Source: CAVPDE01 sp963707125 (lineage in GTDB: Bacteria > Desulfobacterota > DSM-4660 > Desulfatiglandales > HGW-15). From it: DNA of 64,000 nucleotides. The notes under the pieces were generated by a model. The model was given only the letters and a program-made list of their open reading frames with translations, was not told the DNA's origin and did no database searches. The translations under genes and the position numbers were made by a program. How positions within the stretch are numbered: the stretch's first letter is position 1; the number at the start of each line of letters is the position of its first letter. The stretch covers positions 310,001 to 374,000 of the forward strand of contig CAVPOU010000020.1 of assembly GCA_963707125.1 (NCBI GenBank). The letters run 5' to 3'. Positions 17,063-24,386 of this stretch are shown piece after piece.

Positions 17063-17125
17063 ACCTCCATCTGTCGTTTTCTCTTCCTTGACTTCTGCCC
17101 TGAATCCTAAGACAATCCCATCATA

Positions 17126-17213
17126 GCCTGGGTGGCGGAAATGGTAGACGCAAGGGACTTAAAATCCCTCGGTACATAGTACCGTGCCGGTTCGATTCCG
17201 GCCCTAGGCACCA
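17126..17213 (+). tRNA. tRNA-Leu (anticodon UAA)
   Basis: The sequence folds as a class II tRNA: a 7-bp acceptor GCCTGGG against CCTAGGC, an anticodon loop CTTAAAA with UAA at 17160-17162, a long variable arm GGTACATAGTACC, and GGTTCGATTCC in the T arm. The discriminator A and CCA are encoded (17210-17213). Confidence 0.97.
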
Positions 17214-17299
17214 AGAAACAGAGGGCCAAGGAACTGCACCTCATCCAAACCACAGACATGGCTCCGGATGATTGTTCCCAAAAAATTGGAGATAAAGAA

Positions 17300-17467
17300 A
17301 TGAGTGGTTGTGAAAAATGCAGCTTCAGAGCGAGGTATGACAAAAACCCCCGATCTATCCTGGGTCGAATATGGAAGTGGCATATCGGTTGGTGCCCAGG
17401 GTGGAAGTCCTACGTCAAATCCCTGCCCGATGAAAAGCGTAAGGAAGTGACGCAGCAATACCGTTAG
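17300..17467 (+). CDS. Small conserved cysteine-containing protein, 55 aa
   Basis: A 55-residue protein starting MSGCEKCSFRARYDKNP, with one CxxC near the N-terminus and a further Cys in HIGWCPGWKSY. The aromatic-rich middle (IWKWHIGWCPGWK) and tail KSYVKSLPDEKR look conserved, and I believe similar short proteins occur in sulfate reducers, but I cannot name a function. A third cysteine close to the CxxC in sequence suggests metal or Fe-S binding, though only three Cys are present. It follows tRNA-Leu by 87 nt and precedes two more small zinc-type genes. Confidence 0.6.
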   Translation: MSGCEKCSFRARYDKNPRSILGRIWKWHIGWCPGWKSYVKSLPDEKRKEVTQQYR

Positions 17468-17679
17468 CGTCTACGCTTCCTCCATCTCTGCTTGCAGGGC
17501 CTCTCCTGTCTTGCGTTTTTGTTAACGTCATCTCCTGTCAAACCTAACCTTATCCGAGAAAATAGGTGTACCGCGTGTAAGAACGATATGGCATACTGCC
17601 ATGGCGGCATCATTTATGGGGAGTCGTTTTCCGCGGTTCCGAAATATCCAGCGTGGAGCATGTCGTCTCAGAGAGGGCA

Positions 17680-17883
17680 ATGAACGACTGGTGCGATCAA
17701 CAAGACTGGGTTCCTGACGGAGATCGTATCTACCGTTGCACCAAGTGCGGGAAGAGGCTATGCCCTCGTGAAAGGCAGGAGGACGGAAAGTTCTTGGGCT
17801 GGCAGTTGCCACCCCACAAAACCAAAGCGCACAAGATCAAAGCGATCAAAGCCCGGCAGCATAGAATCCGAAAAGTCAGATAG
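17680..17883 (+). CDS. Small zinc-ribbon-like protein, 67 aa
   Basis: The 67-residue product MNDWCDQQDWVPDGDRIYRCTKCGKRLCPRER.. has a central CTKCGKRLC cluster that could bind one zinc ion with the N-terminal Cys, followed by a strongly basic tail (HKTKAHKIKAIKARQHRIRKVR). A basic tail with a zinc knuckle suggests nucleic-acid or ribosome contact, but this is inference. A GAGAGG ribosome-binding site lies 4 nt before ATG 17680. It ends 16 nt before the DUF2284 gene, so the two are probably one operon. Confidence 0.6.
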   Translation: MNDWCDQQDWVPDGDRIYRCTKCGKRLCPRERQEDGKFLGWQLPPHKTKAHKIKAIKARQHRIRKVR

Positions 17884-17899
17884 GGGCAAGGAGGGCGCT

Positions 17900-18448
17900 A
17901 TGAAGCGACGTGATCTGGAAAGGCATTGGAAAAAGGTGATCAAGGGATGGCCGGCAGAGGCCAAGGTCATTGATCCGGCGAGCGTGGTGACCGCACCGTG
18001 GGTTCGGCTGAAGTGCAAGTATGGGTGCGAGATGTACGGAAGAGAGTACTGCTGTCCGCCGGAGACTCCGACCCCGGAGCAAACGAGGGAGATTCTGGGC
18101 GGCTATCGGCGAGCCATTCTGTTTCATTACCAGGCTGAAAAAAAAGAGGGTGTAAACCGGAGAAAGGGAAGCAGAGCTTTCCTCGATGCCATCGTAGAGC
18201 TTGAAGGCGAGATGTTCAAGGACGGTTATTACAAGGCTTTTGCGCTTCTTTCCGGCCCATGCGGGCTGTGCGCCCAATGCGCCAAGTCGGAGGGTCAGCC
18301 CTGCAATTTCGGATCCCGCGCCAGGCCTTCCATGGAGTCATGCGGAATCGACGTCTATCAGACAGCCTGGAACAATGGCTTTCCAATCCATCCGCTCCGC
18401 CACAAGGGCGAGACGCAGAACCTGTATTGCCTCATGCTCGTCGACTGA
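17900..18448 (+). CDS. DUF2284 cysteine-rich metal-binding protein
   Basis: The 182-residue protein shows the DUF2284 pattern: an N-terminal cluster KCKYGCEMYGREYCCPP (about residues 35-52) and a C-terminal cluster LSGPCGLCAQCAKSEGQPC (about 116-135) followed by RPSMESCGIDV. Such proteins are frequent in anaerobes and are thought to bind metal or Fe-S clusters; the biochemical role is not established. ATG 17900 is preceded by AAGGAGGGCGCT. The next element downstream is a long palindrome that begins almost at its stop codon. Confidence 0.85.
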   Translation: MKRRDLERHWKKVIKGWPAEAKVIDPASVVTAPWVRLKCKYGCEMYGREYCCPPETPTPEQTREILGGYRRAILFHYQAEKKEGVNRRKGSRAFLDAIVELEGEMFKDGYYKAFALLSGPCGLCAQCAKSEGQPCNFGSRARPSMESCGIDVYQTAWNNGFPIHPLRHKGETQNLYCLMLVD

Positions 18449-18580
18449 AGAAGCGTAGAGCTAAGAGCAGAGAGCAAGAAGGGCAGGGAAAAGCACTGGG
18501 GTAACTCCTTGCTCCAAGCTCTGCGCTCCATCCTCTTTGCCCTTGCTCTTAGCTCTCTGCTCTTAGCTCTAGGCTTCTTC
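18449..18580. repeat. Word-repeat palindrome of AGAGCTAAGAGC units
   Basis: Arms of about 45 nt (18449-18490 and 18535-18580) consist of GAGCTAAGAGCAGAGAGC words and their complements, with GAAGAAGC at the outer edges. It spans exactly the space between the convergent DUF2284 and M50 genes, so either transcript would end in the same hairpin. Confidence 0.78.
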
Positions 18581-19220
18581 AGAGGGCCCGCAAGAGCCTG
18601 AAAAAGTTGTCTCCGGCAAAGAGGTGGGCAAGCTGGATAAGCGGATATTGGAGAATGCTGGAGATGATCCCGGTCTTCAGAAAGCGGTCTGCCAGAAAGA
18701 CTCCGAGAAGCAGTATCGGCGTGTACCTTGCCATTTCCCTGTACTTTTGGAGAGCCTCGTAGGAAAGGAAGCTTTCAAGGACGTGCGAGCCATCCAAGGG
18801 AGGAATGGGGAGCAGGTTGAACAAACCGAGCGCTATGTTCAGAATAACCATTGAAAGCAGGATCCTGAGATACAATTCCGAAGGAAAAAAAAGATAACGT
18901 ATAAGTATTCCCGCAAGGAGCGCAACGCCCAAGTTCGCAAGGGGGCCGGCCAATGAGACCCAAAGATTCCCCATTCTCGGGTTTCTGAAATACCGGGGAT
19001 TGACGGGCACCGGTTTAGCCCAGCCAAAGTGGAAAAGCAACAGACAGATTGCTCCAATAGGGTCAAGATGGCTGATGGGGTTAAAGGTTATCCTTCCAGC
19101 CTGTTTTGCCGTGGGGTCTCCTAGGGATAGCGCGGTGCGGGCGTGAGCGTATTCGTGCACCGTAATGGCAAAAAGAACCACGGGAATATTTACGATCAGT
19201 TCTTGGATACTACCAAACAT
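18579..19220 (-). CDS. Site-2-protease-like M50 metallopeptidase
   Basis: A 213-residue membrane protein with the zinc motif HEYAHA (HExxH near residues 22-26) in the first hydrophobic region, and LLPIPPLDGSHVL near 137-149, which supplies the third ligand (Asp) as in the NPDG-type motif of M50 proteases. The compact form with about five to six membrane segments and no PDZ domain matches the YwhC-like branch. It would cleave transmembrane substrates; targets are unknown. The start at 19220 follows AAGGAAGG. It converges with the DUF2284 gene. Confidence 0.9.
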   Translation of the reverse strand: MFGSIQELIVNIPVVLFAITVHEYAHARTALSLGDPTAKQAGRITFNPISHLDPIGAICLLLFHFGWAKPVPVNPRYFRNPRMGNLWVSLAGPLANLGVALLAGILIRYLFFPSELYLRILLSMVILNIALGLFNLLPIPPLDGSHVLESFLSYEALQKYREMARYTPILLLGVFLADRFLKTGIISSILQYPLIQLAHLFAGDNFFRLLRAL

Positions 19221-19395
19221 AGCCTTCCTTTCTTATCCTAGCGTGCGATACTATCAGGAATCCCCTAACAGGACAAGAGCTAAAATGGTTGACGAAAGGT
19301 CCGGGGTGTGCGAAATTTCAACTTGCCCTACAGGGTGTGCGTCAGGTATCATAAATCCGGTTTTTTCGAGCGTTCAACTCTAATCGGAGTAGACG

Positions 19396-20244
19396 ATGGC
19401 CAGGAGAAAGGCTGATTTTGCGGGAACCTGGTATCCGGGAAAGGATTCGGATTGCCGGCGCTCGATCGAGGAGTTCTCCCGATCAAGCGCCCCTTGCCCC
19501 TCCGGTGAGACGGTCGGAGGGATCGTACCTCATGCGGGGTGGGTTTTTTCCGGGAAAATCGCCTGCAACGTCATCCGATGCTTGAGCGAACAGGCTTCGC
19601 CGGACACGATTCTCCTCTTTGGCAGGCACCTTCACCCCTCAAGCAAAAGCTACATCATGACCGAAGGGGCATGGGCCACGCCTCTGGGCGATCTGGAGAT
19701 CGACCAGGAACTCGGGGAAAAACTTCTGGCTGAATTTCCATTTGTCGTTGAGACCCCGACCCGTTATGACCAGGACAACACCATTGAACTTCAATTGCCG
19801 TTCATCAAACACTATTTTCCAAAGGTGAAGATCCTGCCCCTGGGGGTGCCGCCGGCTCAGGCATCTCTTCGAATCGGGGAGCGCGCGGCAGAAATCTCTC
19901 GCGACATGGGCCGAAAAACCTTTGCGCTGGGATCAACAGACCTCACTCACTACGGCGATAACTACGGGTTTGCCCCTAAAGGGGTAGGCAAAGCCGCCGT
20001 GGACTGGGTGAAGAACGAAAATGATAGAAGGCTGGTGGATTTGATTCTCAGGATGGATGCCGAGGAAGTCATCCGGGAATCGCTGACCAATCACAATGCG
20101 TGCTGCTCCGGGGCAGTAGCCGCAGCAATCGCAGCCGCGAAGAAACTCGGTGCCCGCCAAGCGCAAAAGCTCTTTTACGCCACGAGCTATGACGTCCGGC
20201 CGGACAACAGCTTTGTGGGATACGTGGGAGTCGTTTTTGTTTAA
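19396..20244 (+). CDS. MEMO-family protein (AmmeMemoRadiSam system protein B)
   Basis: The 282-residue protein has the MEMO-family blocks FAGTWYPG at the N-terminus, GIVPHAGWVFSGK (about residues 42-54), LFGRHLHP and LGSTDLTHYGDNYG (about 180-193). These place His and Asp residues in a pocket that resembles class III extradiol dioxygenases. In bacteria MEMO genes often sit with AMMECR1 and a radical SAM gene (the AmmeMemoRadiSam set); neither partner is adjacent here, though a PflX-like radical SAM gene lies 10 kb away. The biochemical role is unsettled. The downstream histidine kinase is co-oriented. Confidence 0.9.
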   Translation: MARRKADFAGTWYPGKDSDCRRSIEEFSRSSAPCPSGETVGGIVPHAGWVFSGKIACNVIRCLSEQASPDTILLFGRHLHPSSKSYIMTEGAWATPLGDLEIDQELGEKLLAEFPFVVETPTRYDQDNTIELQLPFIKHYFPKVKILPLGVPPAQASLRIGERAAEISRDMGRKTFALGSTDLTHYGDNYGFAPKGVGKAAVDWVKNENDRRLVDLILRMDAEEVIRESLTNHNACCSGAVAAAIAAAKKLGARQAQKLFYATSYDVRPDNSFVGYVGVVFV

Positions 20245-20303
20245 GCGGCCGTGGAGCCGGCAGCACACGGATTACTTTTAAATTCTAACGCTTGGGAACC
20301 TAT

Positions 20304-21044
20304 ATGGAGAGAAATAGAATTAAGTTTGAATTCCTGGTCCATGACTTGAAGGTCCCTCTCGCCGTGATCGAGGCGGGAGTCCTTTCTTTGCTCCAAAAGC
20401 AGGACAAATATGGGGCTTTGAACGAGAAACAGATCAAGATCCTGGAAAGGGCGTTGAGAAACACCATTGTCACGCGGACTCTTGTGAACGATGCCCTGGA
20501 ACTTGGGCGGTCCAGCCAGGGAATCGTCAATAAGTCGACGTTCACGCCGGCCCAGCTTGTGGAACAGACTTTGGTGGAGGTTCTCGATCTCACCGACCAC
20601 AGCACCGCGGACGCCATCAAGGAGTGCAGGACTTTGGCGGACCTCAAGACGTGTCTCGCGGAGCACGGACTTCTTCTTGAACTTGACGAAACCTTTTGGG
20701 GCCGCGATCTGTATCTGGATGAAAGCAAGGTGAAACAGATCTTCAGGAACCTTTTGATCAATGCCCTCAAGTATAAAAAGAATCGTGTGGTCTTGAAAAT
20801 CGTGCGGGGCGATGGCCATCTTTTCATTTCCGTAAGCGACGACGGTGAAGGGATTCCTTCCGGCTATCACCAGAAGATATTCGAATGCTATTTCCAGATG
20901 GACATGAAGACAGATCACTGTGTGAGAGGCCACGGCCTGGGCCTGGCCGGGGTGCAGGTGTTGCTCGAAGATATGGGAGGGGAACTTTCCCTTGAAAGCG
21001 ATACCGGAAAAGGTGCGACCTTTTCAGTCAAGATTCCATGGTGA
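20304..21044 (+). CDS. Soluble sensor histidine kinase
   Basis: The 246-residue kinase has a phospho-acceptor box FLVHDLKVPL with the His near residue 13 and a HATPase domain with N box NLLINALKYK (near 149), G1 box VSDDGEGIP and G2 box GHGLGLAGVQ. There is no transmembrane segment and no PAS, GAF or HAMP domain, so the DHp helices are almost at the N-terminus. Input must therefore come from a partner protein or through the short region between DHp and HATPase. A convergent response regulator follows within 42 nt and is the likely partner. Confidence 0.9.
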   Translation: MERNRIKFEFLVHDLKVPLAVIEAGVLSLLQKQDKYGALNEKQIKILERALRNTIVTRTLVNDALELGRSSQGIVNKSTFTPAQLVEQTLVEVLDLTDHSTADAIKECRTLADLKTCLAEHGLLLELDETFWGRDLYLDESKVKQIFRNLLINALKYKKNRVVLKIVRGDGHLFISVSDDGEGIPSGYHQKIFECYFQMDMKTDHCVRGHGLGLAGVQVLLEDMGGELSLESDTGKGATFSVKIPW

Positions 21045-21057
21045 AACATCAGGCTAT

Positions 21058-21076
21058 GACAGGAACGGCTCCTGTC
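21058..21076. terminator. Short hairpin between convergent kinase and response regulator
   Basis: GACAGGA and TCCTGTC form a perfect 7-bp stem with a 5-nt loop in the 41-nt gap between the convergent genes. No clear T-run follows in either direction, so it is a weak bidirectional terminator candidate. Confidence 0.45.
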
Positions 21077-21085
21077 GATAAAACA

Positions 21086-21610
21086 TTACAGAATTTCTTC
21101 GAGGTCTTTCTTACTGACCGTATGCTTGGCATCAAAATCATTCCAGAAATCCCTGTCCTTCTCTCTCCATCCTGAACCGAAAACCTTGTCGAAGAAAGGC
21201 TTCAGTTTCCAAAACCAGCGTCCGTGTTTTTGAGCTCCTTTCTGTTTCGCTTCCAGGATATCTCGCAAAAAATCCGCAATTTCAGGAAGCTTGTCCTTGG
21301 GGACATAGGAGTGGGCGCCCTCTTTGATGGATCGGACCAGATTGTCCGGGCTGAGGGCGTGGGCCGTGAGCATGACGGCGGAGATGCCCTTTTGCTTGGC
21401 CATACGCAGGAGATCATAGCCTTTGACGCCCATGATATCCAGGATGGCAATATCATAGGTGTTCTTGTTGAGAAACTTGACTCCTGCATCAAAGCTAGGA
21501 GCCTTGTCCACCAGACACATGCTCAGCATCTCCGCAAGAGTGTCCAGCACGTCGGGTTCATCATCAACGATCAAGACCCTTTTCCCTTCGAGAATGTCGT
21601 CATCCCCCAT
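21086..21610 (-). CDS. Response regulator with receiver domain and short C-terminal tail
   Basis: A 174-residue protein with a receiver domain: VLIVDDEPDVLDTLAEML gives the acidic pair, AILDIMGVKG the phosphoacceptor Asp (near residue 54), MLTAHA the switch Thr and YVPKDKL the conserved Lys. About 50 residues after the receiver (KPFFDKVFGSGWREKDRDFW..) form no known output domain. ATG 21610 is preferred over one 6 nt upstream because it gives better spacing to GGGAGG. It likely receives phosphate from the convergent kinase and acts by protein contact. Confidence 0.88.
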   Translation of the reverse strand: MGDDDILEGKRVLIVDDEPDVLDTLAEMLSMCLVDKAPSFDAGVKFLNKNTYDIAILDIMGVKGYDLLRMAKQKGISAVMLTAHALSPDNLVRSIKEGAHSYVPKDKLPEIADFLRDILEAKQKGAQKHGRWFWKLKPFFDKVFGSGWREKDRDFWNDFDAKHTVSKKDLEEIL

Positions 21611-22055
21611 CGTCATCCTCCCATGGATTAAAGCGCAAGCTCGTGTGCTGCTGGTGACCCAGACCCAGGCCGATTACTTGTGGACCTGGCGCTTCGCCCT
21701 GCAGGAACGCTTGCCGCCTCGCAGGGGCAAGGGTTCACCCGTCGAATCCGGTTTTTTTATTTTAGGAAAAGCTAAAGGCATTTCTAAGAAAGGGTAGCCG
21801 GATGTTAACCCGAGAGATCCTCCTAGTCAACATATTTGTATGCCTGGTCACTCCCCTGTGTCGGAGGTTGCCACCCAAATTCACCGTCGATCTAATTCCT
21901 GGAGTGTACGCGGGACTCGGGTTTCGAGAAATTCCTAATCACCAGCGAGGCGTCCGATGCAAGGCGCCGAGGAGCGACGACTGAGCGTAGCGCTTGAGAA
22001 CCCCTTTCCAATATGATATAGCATACTCGCTCTTGAGATCGAGGAGGAGGGCTCT
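21611..22055. other. Intergenic region, no supported gene
   Basis: This 445-nt gap between the divergent response regulator and the 66-aa gene contains only short open frames without good start signals. A GC-rich stretch near 21670-21750 resembles dispersed intergenic repeat. The sequence from 21995 to 22020 is AT-rich and may hold the promoter of the downstream small genes. I see no RNA gene. Confidence 0.35.
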
Positions 22056-22256
22056 ATGGAATTCATGGAAAAAGCGAGAATTCGTCTGGAACATTGGATT
22101 CATCACAGTGAAGAGCACTACGAGGAATATTCATCTTTTACCAAGGAACTCGAAGAGGCCGGAAAGATCGAAAGCGCTCGGCATCTGAAGGACATGATCA
22201 GTCTGACAACCCGAAGCACCGAGTGCCTGAAGAAAGCGATGAAAGCGCTGGGTTAG
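22056..22256 (+). CDS. Small helical protein, 66 aa
   Basis: The 66-residue product MEFMEKARIRLEHWIHHSEEHYEEYSSF.. is predicted to be almost all helix, with a heptad-like pattern through LEEAGKIESARHLKDMISLTTRSTECLKKAMKALG and a His-rich first helix. Proteins of this type are often found directly before CooT-family genes in anaerobes. The His/Glu-rich helix (HWIHHSEEHYEE) could hold metal; this is inference. GGAGGAGGGCTCT gives a strong ribosome-binding site. It ends 25 nt before the CooT gene, so the two are one operon. Confidence 0.75.
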   Translation: MEFMEKARIRLEHWIHHSEEHYEEYSSFTKELEEAGKIESARHLKDMISLTTRSTECLKKAMKALG

Positions 22257-22281
22257 AAAGCAAGCAGGAAGGAGAGGTCCC

Positions 22282-22473
22282 ATGTGTGAGGCTCATGCGT
22301 TTATTTTGCAGGATGAAAGGGAAGTGAAACTTCTTGAAAGCGTTGATGAACTGGAAGTCGAGGGAGATGAGATCAGGTTGATCAACATCTTCGGCGAGCA
22401 GAAGATCCTAAAAGCCAGGGTAAAAGGGTACAGCGGGTCCGGCAGGAAAATCCTCCTGGAACCTATCCGATGA
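22282..22473 (+). CDS. CooT-family nickel-binding protein
   Basis: A 63-residue protein that begins MCEAHAFIL and ends KILLEPIR, with the family block INIFGEQKILKARVKG in the middle. CooT-type proteins are small beta-barrel dimers that bind nickel through the N-terminal Met-Cys and were first tied to carbon monoxide dehydrogenase maturation. Cys2 is present here. Many anaerobes keep such genes away from any CODH locus, and no CODH is in this window. It lies in a run with the 66-aa helical gene and a sirtuin (32 nt downstream). Confidence 0.85.
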   Translation: MCEAHAFILQDEREVKLLESVDELEVEGDEIRLINIFGEQKILKARVKGYSGSGRKILLEPIR

Positions 22474-22505
22474 CCCTGCTTTCCGCCCTGTGAGAGGGTA
22501 GAACC

Positions 22506-23258
22506 ATGAGTGAACTGATCCGTCGTGCAGCAGAGATGATTTTTAGATCCAAACTGACTCTGGCTTTGACCGGTGCAGGCATTTCCGTGGAATCGGGCAT
22601 TCCGGATTTCAGGAGCGCCGGGGGACTCTGGTCCAAATATGATCCTTCGGAATACGCGAGCATCAGCGCCTTCAGGCAGAATCCTGAAAGAGTGTGGAAC
22701 ATGCTCCGGGACATGGATGCGCTGGTGAGCAGCGCCCGTCCTAATCCCGCCCACTCGGGCATGGGCGAAATGGAGAAGATGGGTTTTCTTCACTGCATCA
22801 TCACGCAGAATGTGGACAATCTTCATCAAGCAGGTGGCGCTAAGAACGTGATCGAGTACCACGGTAATTCCAGCACTCTTTCCTGCCTGTCCTGCGGAAG
22901 AACCTACCGGGCCGAGGAGAAAAGAGCTGAAGGGACACCCCGCTGCGAGTGCAAGAGTATCCTCAAACCGGATGTGGTTTTTTTCGGGGAGGCCATTCCC
23001 CCCGGTGCCCTGACCAGATCGTTTCAACTCGCTTCCAGCGCCGAGGTCCTGCTCGTGGTGGGGACGTCCGCTGTCGTCTCTCCGGCCAATACCATTCCCT
23101 CCATCGCCAAAGACCGTGGGGCAAAGATCATTGAAATCAACAAGGAGAGCACCCACCTGACTCACACGGTCACGGACGTTTTCATCGAGCAAAGCGCCGG
23201 GGAGGCCATTCCGCAGATTGTCTCCGAACTCAAGCGGCGCAAGGGGAGAGTGGGTTAA
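22506..23258 (+). CDS. Sir2-family NAD-dependent protein deacylase (first of two)
   Basis: The 250-residue sirtuin has GAGISVESGIPDFRS (about residues 23-37), the catalytic ITQNVDNLH..EYHGN (His near 122) and C-terminal VGTSAVVSPANTIP. The small zinc module is present as CLSCG and, further on, CEC. It would remove acetyl or other acyl groups from lysines using NAD. It lies 32 nt after the CooT-type gene. A second, different sirtuin is encoded at 58984-59760. Confidence 0.93.
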   Translation: MSELIRRAAEMIFRSKLTLALTGAGISVESGIPDFRSAGGLWSKYDPSEYASISAFRQNPERVWNMLRDMDALVSSARPNPAHSGMGEMEKMGFLHCIITQNVDNLHQAGGAKNVIEYHGNSSTLSCLSCGRTYRAEEKRAEGTPRCECKSILKPDVVFFGEAIPPGALTRSFQLASSAEVLLVVGTSAVVSPANTIPSIAKDRGAKIIEINKESTHLTHTVTDVFIEQSAGEAIPQIVSELKRRKGRVG

Positions 23259-23280
23259 TTCTTCGTGGGAATGATGCTTT

Positions 23281-23400
23281 GCAGGCACAAAGGTGCAAAG
23301 GACAGAGGCACAAAGCAGAGAAGAACAGAAAAACCGGCATGACTTTGTGCCTTTGCCTCTCTGACCCTTTGTCCCTCAAGCTGTCGGCTGAAGCCGACAG
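23281..23400. repeat. Word-repeat palindrome of GGCACAAAGG type plus hairpin
   Basis: The left arm (23281-23320) contains GCACAAAGG, GTGCAAAGGACAGAGGCACA words and the right arm (23343-23375) the complement. It is followed by a perfect hairpin CTGTCGGCT..AGCCGACAG (23381-23400). The element fills the gap between convergent sir2 and PAC2 genes and shares its vocabulary with 10837-10930. Confidence 0.75.
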
Positions 23401-23404
23401 CCGT

Positions 23405-24259
23405 TTACTTGGGTTTCAGGAAATCTTCGAGGTGAATGACCTTGTCCTCTTTCCTCGCGGTGTCCCAGGAGACCTTGATTTTGGATTTTCGGAGATCATT
23501 GATCATGGTCTGAAGTTCCGGGTTCTTTTCAATGATCCCCTGAATCTGCTTGCTCAGATCCTTCCATGTCCTGTCGAGCTCCTGAGTGTCCAGCCGGAAG
23601 CCGGCCCATGAAGCGAGCAGGGATCCCAGGTGGGAAAGCAGACCAAAGTGGGTTGTTCCCTGAAGATAAAAGGGACAGTGACACCAGAGGATGAAGCACT
23701 CGATTCCCCGTTTTCTGGCCTCGTTCAAGATGGTCGAATGAATCGCACTGGGGCCCTTATAATTGACTGTGGAGAGCCCCTTTTCTTTGAGCCGGGCCAG
23801 AAGCTCTTCGCTGGAGGCCACGGCGGAGACGACCATGTCCGTGTGGAGCACGTTGTCGTACATGCTGCCCAGGAGGATGATCGTCCTGACCTTCGTTTTT
23901 TCGCAAAAACCCACCAGCGCCTCGGCAAAGTGGAGCCATCGCAGATTGGGCTCCGGAGCCTTGAGCAAAATCATGTCACGACCCGCAGCCTGCCTTTGGA
24001 CGACGTGCAGGTATCCGCCGGGCGGCGTTAGTTTTTTGAGCAGGCCCTCCTCAATTTCTACGGAAGGCCGGTTCTCATCGAACCGATAAAAGGGATCAGG
24101 AATAATCCTTCCGAAAGTTTTGGCGTCGAGTTTTTCAATAAGGTAGTCCACCATCCCTCTTGAGAGGTCAAGAGCATTACCCCAGCCCTCAAAACCCGCA
24201 ATCAAAACAGGATCGTCCATGTCTGGCATGTAAGCGATTTCAATGGCTTCTGAAAACAT
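23405..24259 (-). CDS. PAC2-family protein
   Basis: A 284-residue protein with the PAC2 (proteasome assembly chaperone) signature: DDPVLIAGFEGWGNALD near the N-terminus, a central TIILLGSMYDNVLH and SAIHSTILNEARKRGIECFILWCHCPFYLQ. In archaea and eukaryotes this fold chaperones proteasome assembly; in bacteria without proteasomes its job is not known. The more likely start is the Met at 24259, because the ATG 21 nt upstream adds residues not seen in the fold. It converges with the sirtuin gene, sharing the palindrome. Confidence 0.85.
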   Translation of the reverse strand: MFSEAIEIAYMPDMDDPVLIAGFEGWGNALDLSRGMVDYLIEKLDAKTFGRIIPDPFYRFDENRPSVEIEEGLLKKLTPPGGYLHVVQRQAAGRDMILLKAPEPNLRWLHFAEALVGFCEKTKVRTIILLGSMYDNVLHTDMVVSAVASSEELLARLKEKGLSTVNYKGPSAIHSTILNEARKRGIECFILWCHCPFYLQGTTHFGLLSHLGSLLASWAGFRLDTQELDRTWKDLSKQIQGIIEKNPELQTMINDLRKSKIKVSWDTARKEDKVIHLEDFLKPK

Positions 24260-24304
24260 GCTCAAAGTTTGGCACCCCATGGGAGGGTTGTCAATTCATT
24301 TCTG

Positions 24305-24332
24305 TTGACAAAATCGGAAAAAAGTTTAAATT
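24305..24332 (+). promoter_or_regulatory. Candidate promoter upstream of the 465-aa gene
   Basis: TTGACA at 24305-24310 is followed after 16 nt by TAAATT (24327-24332). The predicted transcript start near 24340 is about 47 nt before the TTG start codon. The promoter supports this strand as the coding one. Confidence 0.45.
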
Positions 24333-24386
24333 ACCAGCCTTTAGAGAGACGATTCCAGATCGGTACCTGACTTTGAGGGTAATGGA

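Noticed and set aside
17492..17683. 63-codon plus-strand frame between small zinc proteins
   Set aside because: No ribosome-binding site and no recognisable motif other than scattered Cys; the following ATG 17680 is better supported.
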